Assembly: GCF_021155765.1 (NCBI RefSeq)
Contig: NC_060110.1
Span: 3,658,001 to 3,722,000 of the forward strand
DNA length: 64,000 nt
Origin: Diprion similis
Lineage: Eukaryota > Arthropoda > Insecta > Hymenoptera > Diprionidae
Reading direction: 5' to 3'
The position numbers and the translations under genes are program-made. The stretch's first letter is position 1, and each line of letters begins with the position of its first letter. Below the pieces are notes generated by a model. It was not told the DNA's origin. It was given only the letters and a program-made list of their open reading frames with translations, and made no database searches. Positions 12,999-24,800 of the stretch are shown here, piece after piece.

Positions 12999-13450
12999 TG
13001 ATTTCAAGATTACAAAGGTTTCAAAATATTTCAGGGATATCAAAAGATTTCAAACGGTTTCAAAGAATTTCGGATGTTTTGAGAAGATTTCAAAAGATTA
13101 CAAGGGATTTCAAACTATTTCAGAAAATTTCAAAACATTACAAGAGACTTCAAAAGATTTGCGGAGGATTTCAAAAGGTTCCAGGGATTTTTCAAAAGAT
13201 TTCAAACGATTTCAAAGAATTTCGGATGTTTCGAGAAGATTTCAAAAGATTACAAGGGACTTCAAGGAATTTCATAGGTTTTCAAATTATTTCAGGAAAT
13301 TTCAAAACATTACAAGACACTTCAAAGGGATTGCGGAGGATTTCAAAAGATTCCAGATGATTTCAGAAAATTTCAAGAGATTTCAAAGACTACAGATGAT
13401 TTCAGAAAATTTCAAAGAATTTCAAAAACTTCAAAAGATTTCACAAGATT
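12999..13450 (+). repeat. 10-bp-period TTCAAAAGAT satellite-like array
   Basis: Decamers of the type TTCAAAAGAT / TTCAAACGAT / TTCAAAGAAT recur head to tail with an almost strict 10-bp step for about 450 bp. A higher-order unit of roughly 170 bp is repeated: GGATGTTTTGAGAAGATTTC... recurs with GGATGTTTCGAGAAGATTTC..., each followed by a TTGCGGAGGATTTCAAAAG block. Long open frames (213 and 121 codons) run through it in more than one frame because the decamer contains no stop. They give a monotonous FQKISKDFKR-like pattern and are not taken as a gene. Confidence 0.8.
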
Positions 13451-13777
13451 TCCGGAAAAGTGTATATCTACCGGATTTCACCAGTGATTAACCCCTCGTG
13501 CCCAACTTTATTTATCAGGTTTAAAACGTTGACATTGAATAGTTCATTGAACGGGGGTAATAAGTCATTGTAACGAAACGAACACTGAAAAGATGTGATG
13601 TTAAAATTGGCCGGTATCGACTACTACAGAACAATTGTTGTGATCGATTTGGAAGTTTGTAATCAGAAGGTGTCAGATTGATACTAAATTATAGTGTATA
13701 GAAATGAGCACAAAAATTTGTCTCGCAGTGAACCGATGACTGTCACGAACGATTTGGTGATTTTAGTTTGCCTACAG

Positions 13778-14038
13778 GTAGCCCCACAGGTTTCTGGTAC
13801 GATTGTGATTCGACCTTCATGGTCACGGGCTACGGTCCAGAAAATCCGCGGTCCATTGAAACAACATCATTAGCAAGTTTTGCAATCCTCAACCCCGAGC
13901 AAGTAAAACACGAACCAGCAAGCACGAGATTGAGCAAACGAGTTCAGGCCAAATGTACAAACACCTGTTGCTATAGGTACAGAAAAACATTCTTGGTGAG
14001 GAGGAAACTTAAGGTAAAAACAGTGTCCGGTTGCCAAG
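13778..14038 (+). CDS. Candidate internal exon of an unidentified gene
   Basis: A 261-nt open stretch bounded by an acceptor (TTTGCCTACAG, ending 13777) and a donor (CCAAG before GTAGGTGA, at 14039). The length is a multiple of three. The translation (SPTGFWYDCDSTFMVTGYGP... to ...CTNTCCYRYRKTF) is not low-complexity, but I do not recognise it. No partner exon could be matched nearby, so it may be a chance open frame in this gene desert. Confidence 0.2.
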
Positions 14039-15507
14039 GTAGGTGAAATGAACTTTGAATACTCACTACAAATTGCTGAATAAATAATGTAAATTAATTT
14101 CAAAATTTTTGGATCTGTGATAAAGTACGGAAAATGAAATTTTCTTATAGTTTTACATGCATCGTCGAGCAGTTGTTATTTGATATTCGTTTCGACGAAT
14201 CTGATATTCCAGTCACTTGTCACCTCAGACTTATCATATGACGTAGTTTGAAAAAGTGTGTGCCATAGAAGCAAGTTTTTTACCTCTGACCGAAATTTTA
14301 AAAACTACAACCAAATCTGTACACAGATAGTTTTTTTATCGTTGAGCATAATAATTAAGCAACACGATGAATTGTTAATATCATTTGCCCGTAATGGATT
14401 ATTGAAAAAATACTCTGCCGCCGCACTCAACGAAAACTGATATACGATTATGATTAATGATTGCGAAAGCAGGTTTTATTGACTTTAAATAAAAAAACGT
14501 AACTACATAACAAGGTACATTCAAAAATATTTTTGATTCTGGAGAAAACAAATTTTTTTTCCTCACAATCAGTATAATACACCCAATTTTATCTAATTTG
14601 AATAGCGAAAAAACTATTACCGTTATATTTTGCAAAATTTGAAAGACAAGCTTTGTCTACAGTTTTTGAAGATGAAATCGATGACAGTATAGACTCTAAA
14701 AAAGACGCTCTCTTGAAACATCGAATAAATTAGAAAGGAAATCGAACTAAAATTCAAAGTGTGCCAATTCGTGTAATTCTAGGAACTCGAGATGCGATTA
14801 ATAGCCGCTCTTTCCACCTTCCTTTTCTCCTCCTTGTCCTGCTATGGGTATATTATCAACCTGCAGACATCGGTAAACTGGAGTTGGAAGATTGATTATA
14901 AATTCTTCAGAAATCTCCATATTCTCAAAATCATCTCCTTTTGCACTAATAAACTTGAAAAGCAAACCAACAGTACTTAGCTGTAAGTAATGGTAAATGC
15001 AGGTAAGTGCAATAAAAAATTAATTTCATCATGCTTGCAAAGATCATTTTCCGAATTTTCATTTTAAATCATACATTTGCACCTTGGTGCTGTACAACTT
15101 CTGCATTAATTGAAGCAGTAAGAAGCAAATTTTGTAAGTTTTCTACTAAATAGTATAAAAGAGGTAAAACCAGTATTAAGGGAAGTTTTCACTTTGTTAG
15201 ACCAAAAAATGTTGGATTTTTTATCAATATTTTATGCAAAAAATATCTACTATAGAATGTCGATATTTGGTATATTTACTCAGCGATCTTTATTGAACAT
15301 GATGATATTTTTTTTATTTTGACAAAGCATGGTACTGAGAGTAGAAGGAACCACTATGTCATATAAATAACATATGTTCGTACCAAGGCATGAAAAATAC
15401 GCAAATTGAACAAAACCGAAGTCACGCGCTCTTATGTAAATGAGTCAGTTAAGCGATCGATGAATTGAGAACCATCGGCACTGATGTGTTCCACGGCCCT
15501 CATAACC
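14039..15507. other. Non-coding stretch, no certain gene
   Basis: AT-rich. The only item of note is an ATG-led frame at 14792 whose first 19 residues (MRLIAALSTFLFSSLSCYG) resemble a secretory signal peptide and which reaches a possible GTAAAC donor at 14872. No following exon was found. Confidence 0.35.
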
Positions 15508-16193
15508 CAGTCGAATTAGCAAATATAAAAACATTAATTCTTTACAGCAATTTTCCTTCGGAATACTTTGGGGGGGGGGGGGTCACTGGCAGTCTAAGTT
15601 TCGGTTTTCAGGATACTAGACCCATTGCGTCATCCGCCATCTTGAATTATCATATATCGAGCCATATCGATCCTAGGAAAAAATTTATGAGAACCAAAAT
15701 TGTAGGAAATTTGATTTCAAACAAGTTTTGTAATAACTATTTTTCGCGTAGAATCGAAAATGAACGAGTTGTTAGATAATTGTATAAAATTTGATTTTAA
15801 ACAACTTTGTCTATGATAATTTTTGGCGTAAAATTGCTAATAAACTTGATAATACGGTTGTATGATTTTACCCCCTCCTTTTATCGGGTATAAATCGAAA
15901 AATATCGATCCTAGGAAAAAATGTACAAGAACCAAAATTGTGGAAAATTTGATCTCGAACAACTTTTGTAATAACTATTTTCCGTGTACAATTGATAATA
16001 AACGAGTTATTTAATAAACAAAAATTGACCCTTAAATTCAAGATGGCGGATGACGCAATGGGACGCAATAGCATCCCGAAAACTGAAACTTAGACTGCCA
16101 GTGACCCTCCCCCCAAAGTATTCCGAAGGAAAATTGCTGTAAAGAATTAATGTTTTTATATCGCCTTTTTCGAGCTAATTCGACTGGACTATC
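15508..16193. mobile_element. TIR element (about 690 bp) with internal direct repeats
   Basis: Long terminal inverted repeats. The left arm (about 15508-15650) runs from CCAGTCGAATTAGC through ACATTAATTCTTTACAGC to GCGTCATCCGCCATCTTG. The right arm (about 16030-16193) is its reverse complement, ending GCTAATTCGACTGG. Between the arms, a block of about 120 bp containing ATCGATCCTAGGAAAAAAT and AACCAAAATTGT is present twice in direct orientation (about 15660-15780 and 15900-16020), with a weaker third copy between. A poly-G run in the left arm (15570-15582) corresponds to only six C in the right arm. No transposase ORF. Ends such as CATAAC and ACTATC show no clear target-site duplication, so the family is unassigned. 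Confidence 0.75.
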
Positions 16194-18070
16194 AAAGAAG
16201 TCGAAGAATCGAGTTATATCCGACAGTTATGGTAGAACTTAAACAGAACGATGGAAGACGGTAAGAATGTGGAGCAGAAGAGTAACGATGAAATAGGTTA
16301 AAACCAGAAACATTGGATAAGACCGTGCCATGATTGCAGCATAAATTGTAGTACAGTGTGCCTTATTGAAAATTGTTTATAATCATTTTTGACTCACTAT
16401 TGTAACCCCCCCCCCCCCCCCCCCCCCAAACCGAAATCTTTTACCATTTATTATCAAAAAGAGATGTATAATACTCGTTTTTATTGTTCCACTATAGAAA
16501 ACCGCCATTGATTGTCGAGTTTACAAAAAAAGGGTTAAAAATCGATATTTGATTTCCATGCCGAAGTACGTATGTACACATGCGAACATTATTTCGAACA
16601 GGGCGAGTTTTTTCGGCCGAGTCGATTGCGTTGGTAACGCCGATAGATGGTTGATAGCAGACGCTGCAATACACCACAAATTTACCATTTTTACAGCTCG
16701 TTTGATAGCTCGCACACGTTGGCAGATAGGGTTATGTTCGCAAGGTTTACACCAGGATCGTAACACTGAAGGACGCCATATTCTGTTCGCTTAGATTGCT
16801 GTTCGTGGAACATCTCATGCAGACTACTGAACTGAACTAAAATCCGGTCACTCAACAAATCCAAGTTAAACGTTCTACATTTCTTACATCATGGTTGAAT
16901 CTACCAATAGAATGACATGATTTAGCGCATGCGCATTTGCTTCTTAATATTCTTAAGACTGTGACGATATAGAGCAACAGGATTCCTACTCAATTTCAGA
17001 TAGTGATAGAAAAATGCAATACCCAGTGAAACCCTCGTGAACAGAAGTAGAAAAGATAAAGTTGAAGTCAAAGACTGGAATAAATTGTTTCTTTGAAAAA
17101 TTGTAAGAAAGAAAAACTCCTTTGAGACACGCAGTCAACGATGAACATCTGTAGAGTTATTCTTGCAGATACGAATCTCGGGTTGCGGTGGAAAGACACC
17201 CGTACATACATACATATACCCACTCACTCAACTCTTCGTCCCAGCATAGCACATTTAAGAGGTGCATAGGCAGACCAAAGTCTTAGGGTTTTCGTGCGGC
17301 AACGAAGAGACTGCGATGCCGATGATGCCGCGTACGTAGTGGAAGAATGAAGTGCTGCCGAGAACTCGATGGCCAGGTTGACAAGAGAGCAGGACACACC
17401 ACCACGTTACAGAAGGATCGAGAGTGGAGGCTCGACCACGCTCCTGAGGAGGCTTTGTCTTAGCCGCCCTACTGGTTGGCATTCCAAGCTTGAAAGATAC
17501 CTATTTCAGTCCAAGAATTATAATCACTCCGTCGCAGAGGCAAACCGAATATATAGCCCCCCTCCCCACGCTCTTTCTCTTTCTCTTTCTCTGGTGCAGA
17601 ATTTCTTGAAAATAAAATCAAAAAAGAGTCTAAAAAATGGAAAACGAAAAGAAAATTTTAGCAGGTAGGATCACCGTCAGGAACTTGATGTTACCTAACA
17701 GAATTATATGGAGTAGCTTTTGACATGTTTTATCCATGCACAAAGTTTAGTCACTTCCCTCCCAAGTGTTGCATACATATATGTGTATTCTTTTTGTGGC
17801 AAAAACATGATACATATGTTTTCTCAATACTTTCAAAGTTGTGTTCTATTCAAATTTCACGTATAAATACCGAAATTGACGAGCAGTGCTATTTTGAACA
17901 AATAATTGAATAAGAAAAGTGATAGTAATTAATACAATTTGAAAGTTAGTTTTTGAATAGCACGATAAATGTATTTACGAATAAGATAAACATTTTTCAA
18001 AATTTATACCACACATTATGGTAATCTGCCTTATAAAATCTGCAAACCATTGAATAAATTCATCTTTTTA

Positions 18071-18104
<34 letters not shown>

Positions 18105-18487
18105 CACCGAATTGATGTACCTTTTAGAGTTTTGTACAGATACTTAATGAATTTTTTTGCAACGATTACAGAGTGGCTAACGTGCGGAATAAGCAGAAGC
18201 TTCAACAAACAACAAAACCGCGACAACTTAACGATGCGGTGAGTGTCACGTGCGGAAAAGACAAAAAGAACCCCCGAACTAAAAAAAAAAAAAAAAAAAA
18301 AAACCATGTGAAAGACTTGAGTAAATAACTATATGGAAGAAACGTGAGGAGACGAAGAACCCTGCGGGCTCAAAGGAGAAGAGACCAACTATAAATGCGT
18401 ACAACGGACTCGCGAGTATCGCGCATTCTATCGCTCGGAGCCTGGAATGCACGTAGAGAGAACACGATGAGGCTACGTGACCTCGAT
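16194..18487. other. Non-coding stretch with a 22-bp poly-C run and a 29-bp poly-T run
   Basis: No gene was recognised. Holds poly-C at 16406-16427, a GCGCATGCGC palindrome near 16924, a TTTCTC repeat near 17570-17592, poly-T at 18076-18104 and poly-A at 18281-18303. The open frames near 17255-17670 overlap on both strands and have no recognisable domain. Confidence 0.45.
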
Positions 18488-18857
18488 TCAAGATCTGGCG
18501 GGTCCAGAACGCGAGAGGCGACCAACAACCCGGCCAGGACATGATCCTGTCAAAGGAACGTCAACGTCATTGTAGCCACCGACTAACCAACAAACCCAAC
18601 TTGGTAAACCACGATCGGCAATAACGACAGAGAACGAAGTAGACTTAAGTTGGCTTCCATGGTACATCCACATAACAATGCCGATCATAACAGTGAGAAA
18701 AAGCATCTGCACGATGCGATTCCATAATATCAACTTTAAACGAAAAAGAGAAAGATCATGAACAGAAGAGTTCTTTACAGGAGCTTTTTTTGACAAACGT
18801 TTTACACCATGATCATCTCTATCCCAGTTGGTGGAGTAAAAAAAATCCTACATACGT
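18488..18857 (-). CDS. Unrecognised open frame with one strong hydrophobic segment
   Basis: The minus-strand frame is open from about 18857 down to 18488. It has no ATG before the hydrophobic stretch, so it could only be an internal exon. It contains one convincing transmembrane-like segment (IVQMLFLTVMIGIVMWMY) preceded by basic residues (SKKAPVKN...), the layout of a type II signal anchor. An acceptor-like TAG precedes it, but the polypyrimidine tract is poor. No homologue was recognised and no adjoining exon was identified. Chance is a real alternative. Confidence 0.18.
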
Positions 18858-21800
18858 GGGTGTCTCAGTTTTATTAGTGTACGGGTTAAATTTCTCGATA
18901 AATATATCAAGTTTTATAGAAACTTGTCGAGTTAGGGTCATGTCAGGTTTCAATCACTGTCTTTGATAATTTATGGATGATGTTTACGCCGGACCTGATC
19001 GAAGATCTTCAGGCTCGTTGAAAAAATGTAATTATGGATTTACTTTCTAATTCCTGATTATTACTAGCAACTACCTTGATCAGCAGTATTGTATTAAAAT
19101 TTACTATTTATATTATTACTCTATGGTTGAATTGTCTAGAGTTCAGAGCGCTGATGCAAGAGATATTTTTCCAAGATTACTTTTTCTATGTTATAAACCA
19201 CGGTAGCCGCATTTGGTATTCTACATTTTTATACTAATCTGGTAGCAAACTTCAGGTGTAATTATTTACAAGTTTTAAAAGACAACAGTCCAATGAATAG
19301 AAAAGTTAAAAATACTACAACTCCTGGGTTTTAAAAATTATAGCAAAATTTTTGTTTCTCGGAAATATACAGTTGGCGTACAAAATTGTGCAATACATGC
19401 AATATTTATTATCAATAAATCCTTCCTACTTTCCAAACAAGAATGAGAAGGTTGTGTACAGCACCATCGCATGTCCCCCTCAAAGGTCACAAATTTGCGT
19501 GTCAAAAATTATTCCCTTAAACCTACATTTCCCGAGATGTTAATCCGTTTCACTCAGAAAAAAACGAAAAGGTTTACTTATTTTCAGGCAATCTTGCGTT
19601 ACTTCACATCGAGTTTTTCCTCAGCTCTCTCAGTTTTCCTAGCCAAAATTGATTGTATAAATATTGTAAAAACATTGGCAGTTAAAGAAAGTGCGAAAAA
19701 TGTCGAAAAAAGGCCCGAATTTCGAATGAAGAATGGCGCCAAGAGGTTTGTTTCCACGATTTAGGTTCTCTATGAGGTGTTTGAAAAATGTTCGGGGTAA
19801 AATTCACCCGGACTGACCAATAGGGTTAAACATTCGGTGACCCTCCGTTTTTGTCGTGATAACGAATTCTTTAGAATTTTTTTTACACGCGTTGGACACT
19901 TTGTATCAAACATCTAAAATTATTCGGTATATAAATTATTAAATAAAAATGTGGCCAACATGTAATCTCCATAAAATGCTGTATAAATTCAACGATTTTT
20001 AAAGCCGTAATTTTTGGATAAATGTTCTGTAACTTGCCTCGAAATTTTTCTAATTCAATGACATGTATTCGTACTTAATTACGAACAAAAATCAGTAAAT
20101 TATAAAATATTTGGGTTCGTGCAAGGAATACCTTCTAACCTTGTTTTTCGTGGTAAAATACTCCCGAAATTAAGCTTGTTTTTTTTTTTTTTTTTTTTTT
20201 TTTTTACATGTTGGCAAACATTCCGGCCGCCTTTACCTTACTTTTGTGTTTCGATACAATAACATTCAGATTCAAAGTGTCTTTACTTATGAAAGTAATC
20301 TAATCATGGCTTCGTTCCCTCCGCAACATGCTCTCAGAATTGAAGAAACTACGCGTGTAGCTAACCTCAAAAGTTGATGCAAGTCTTAGATACATTAACT
20401 CGTCCTCCTCGTTTTGCGATGTTTTTTGTACCTGCATCCTTGATGCAGAACTTGCCGCATAGCGCACAAAAAACTCAATGTTTGTGCACAGGCTTCAGCG
20501 TGACGGCTTCGCTGCGCTGGTACCACAACAGGTTATGAAGATATCAGTAGAGTGAACGAGAAAGGGAAGCTGAGGTGACACAAATTTTTTCGTTTGGTTC
20601 GAAAACTGGTGACTGTAAGCAGTGTTGCCAATTCGATGGTTCCGTAGCTAAATCTAGAGTTTATGAACATTGGATTAAGATTTTTTTTCCCCGCTTCGCA
20701 GCACATCTCGAAAATGGTGGTTTTTTTTGAAACAATTTTTTCAGTCGTTTGAGATTGTCTAGGGATATCTAGTGATTTTTAATTACCAATGTTTTTTTTT
20801 CACTGTATCAGTGAGGCCGGTGTCCCATCATTCGGAATCAACTCGAAAAGGAACATCCCATAACGAAAACGATTTTCCGTCAGATCCGACGACGAAATTT
20901 TAATAACTTTCGAAAAAGTTTGGTTATAGTTTTTGTTACCGACCGTCGGTAGTTTGTATAAATTACATTTGTTGTTAAAATCTAATGTGCACCAATCGTA
21001 AAATCTTGTGAAATCATTTGAAATTTCTGAATTGCTACTAGAAAATTTCTAAATCTTGTAAAAATGAAATATCTTATACTGGACTGATCGTCTACATTCT
21101 TTTGATCCTTTCTCAAGACTATGGACAAGTTCTCACCAGCGAATATACATGAAACTGGAATGATCATTTGAAAGCAAAAGTGACGTGAATCACATCCTGA
21201 ACCCAAAAAGGGCATAATTTGAAGGTTAAAGAATGGGTACAACATCTCAACTTATCTTTCGAGGAATGACGATTTTCATTTTTTCTCCCCAAAACGTTCA
21301 TCGCTCAAACAATTTCTAAACATCATAACGCCGTCAACGTTACAAAATTTGGAAACGTACGATTCAAACGTTTGATAATAAAAGCAAAATAGGGATCATC
21401 CGCTCAGATTCGAATAAAGATTTTTTACCACCCCTCTACGCAGGCATATACACACACACATATATATATATATATATACTTTTGAGTATAGAACTGCACG
21501 CAAGATTGTGCAAACAAAGAATCAACGGGGGCTGCAAATATTTGAATAATTAAATCACCAAGAAAACGAGGGAAAGCTTGTTTAGAGATAACAGGAACGA
21601 GTACATAAGTATAATACCACCAAGTACAAGTAAATATGCAACGGATAAACGAAAATGTTCATAAATATTCATCTAGAATATACATATATACGGCATTCCA
21701 TGAAAAATCGATCACCTTCGATCCGCACTATTTTTAATTTCGTTGAAACTTTCAAGCCGTTAGCCACATCTTCAAAATCTCCGTATTATATAAACTTTTC

Positions 21801-24800
21801 TTTTTTTTTTTATGGAATCGATTTTGAGTTATAAATACTTGAACCTTCTTCCAAGTTCCACTATATTTGAAATTTTCAAAAAATATCGTAATATTCGTAT
21901 TTTATTCTGATTATTTCAAGACTAGTCTCACGACGAAGTCATTTTCTTTATATCCTTCAGGACTTTGAAAAACTTAAGAGTAGATAAAATCAATGTTGAA
22001 CGTGTTGTAAATGTCATCTTGGAAAAAAAAAAAAAAAAAAAACGAAACTCATGACAAAATTACGATATAACTGTATATTTTTTCAAGAACTTCAGCAATT
22101 TTCACCAATGAAAATTTAATTTAGCCTTGATAAAATCAAAAAAATATAAACACATGACATGCACAATCTGAACGTCTTTCTGCTTCTAGCGCAGCGAAAA
22201 ATGTCTCAGAATTTTGCTGACATCTTTAAAGCTTTGAAAATTGATTTTCATCGGTTTAAAATATACTCAAAAGTGCTCAAAGAATGAAAAAAAAAAAAAC
22301 TTATCCCTTAAGAAAGTTTGAATATTTGTGTGTTCAAAATTGGTTCAATAAACGCCATTTATTTGAATAACTTGTCAATTTTGAACACATCACTAACATC
22401 GAAAAAAAAAAGAAGAAAAAAAGATTCAATAAAATCAAAGAAGGTGAGAATCATAATTCATCGATTTGACATGGAATGCCCAATATATGTATGTGTAGAA
22501 AAATCCGTTATACCCACACACTTGTACATTCCTCTAGAATATTCGACGCTTCTTGCGTTCAGTCGCGAGTATATAATAAATAAAAGAAAGATATAAGACA
22601 CACACATATATATATATATGTATATATGGCATGTATGTAAATGTTTTTGGCCGATCGATGACTCGCATGAGATTTCGTCAAACTGTCAATCACTTCACAC
22701 GAACAGGTCCCCGATAACTAAATGCCTACATAATTGTCGTAGACATATGGAGACCATGCAGTGCCAACTAATCCGAGCCCGCATAAAACACGCGCTCTTT
22801 TAAGTGCACGCTGACTCTAGTATCTCTTTCTATACGCGAATCTAGTATCTCTTTTTATACCGTCATATCCCCCTGGGAGGGTAATAGAATGAATAAACGA
22901 TGACATACCGCAGGAACGAACACTGAACAGCTATGTTCCTCAAAGCGATGAAGATGAAGGAAAAAAAAAAAAAAAAAAGAGTCATCGAGCACCGTACGCT
23001 AGTTAAATTGATCGATAGAATCTCACCTTTCTGCATATACATATTCAGTAAAAAGAGATGAGGACCTAGAATTAAAAAAATTAAAATAATATTCCCCGAG
23101 AAAAAGTTACAAAATTTCCAGAAAACTTAAATTTTCCTGTTTTCGCGTTTCGCTTGGATTCAATCTCTCCCCCCCCCCCCCCCCCCTCCCCCCAGAACAT
23201 CGAATATTTCTTGTCAAATGACAAAAATTGTCTCACAAAATTTTTTCCCTGAAAAAAATTATGGAAGCTACTACCGATCGATGAAAAAAATTCTGAAAAA
23301 AAAGAATCCGAGTATATTTTGTAACTAACTGCACCACGACGTAAAACAAAAATTATCTGCCTATCAGAGATATACTTAGAACCAAATGTTAGAAAAATTG
23401 TCATGGAATGCCGGATATACATCATGTTAAATGTACAAATACGCAATGACTTGAAAAATTTCGTGAGCCGTTCAAGACTGTGTCCAACACATTTATAGGC
23501 GCTCCGCAACTGTGCGCGAAAAAAGGTTTGTAAAGTATTATAACCATACAAATGCTTACCGCATACCTCTTCACTCGAGGACCAAAGCCTAACTCTGCGA
23601 TTAACATTCAACTCACAACTTAACTCCGAAGAAGTGAAGACCGCGAAACCGTTCTACGCCTACAATCAGGCATTTCTGTACTGTTATACCTGGGATATCT
23701 CCATATTACGTTTTTAAATACTTAGAGAGTCTATGCTACGCGGATTAATTATAAATAAATATATAATATATGAAGTTCGCACCCCAAATTCATATTAAAC
23801 TGAGAATTACGAATGCGGTGGGTTTTTTTTTTTTTTTTTTTTTTTTTTCCCGAAAGTAATTCTAACAATGTAAAGAAACATTCATTTCAACTTCTGGAAG
23901 TGAAAATCTCACGAGGCACACGTTTTATAGAATAATGGGATAGAGGTGAAAACTTGGATTGATTAAAATTTCGAATTGCCGATGTAGGGGGGGGGGGGGG
24001 GGGGGGGTCCCCTCAAAAATAGGATCAAAAAAAAATAATTATTTTTTTACTATTTCTTGGGAGGTAGGGGGGGGGGGGGGAGGTCGTGCCCCAGAAAAAC
24101 AAAAATTGTTCTTTTTTTTAGAGTTTTGGTAAAATTCTGGTTTTCTTTCCCTTTATTATTATTATTATTATTATACATAGCCGCATCAATCGTCTCGAAT
24201 TTTTTTTTTTTTTTTTATAGACAAGACAAGATATTTCATTGATAACGTAACATACGTATTAGCGTAGTTCCGTTTTTGATTAAAAAAAAAAAGGGTGCTT
24301 TCAAGGTGGTAAAAAAAAAAAAAAAAAAAAATTTGATCGAATAAGAAAATTAATTGAATAACGTGATTTTGTAGCGGTTGAAATACCTTACAAGTAATAA
24401 GCCACAATATTATGTGATAAGTCTAGTATTTTCGGCGTTGACCTCGAAAAAAGCGAACTTTTGCATGATTTCAACTTCAATATTGAATAACTTTTGAAAG
24501 AGACGAGTTATCAAAAAATTCTAAGTGACCTTTTTTGTAGAGCATTCAATGTCCTACAGAATATGTATCGCACATTGATCCATATTGTCTCGTTGTTGTT
24601 ACTGAGCTACAAAATTCAGAAATACCTCAAATTATTTTTTCGTGTATTAATTAAATGAAAAATAGAAAATTCCGTTCAGGAACCACTAAATTTTAACATT
24701 ATTTAAGGGCATTCCTCTTGCTACAACTATTGAACGTGTGACTTTGAAAAAAAAAATAATTAAAAAAGGAAACAAATGGTGAATTTTTTTTACCACCCTA

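Noticed and set aside
12850-13491. 213-codon frame with FQKISKDFKR-like repeats
   Set aside because: It is the translation of a 10-bp stop-free DNA repeat, and another frame is open through the same array.
17255-17668. Overlapping plus and minus frames near 17.4 kb as a retrotransposon fragment
   Set aside because: No reverse-transcriptase or nuclease motif could be read, and the resemblance to LINE C-termini was too vague.
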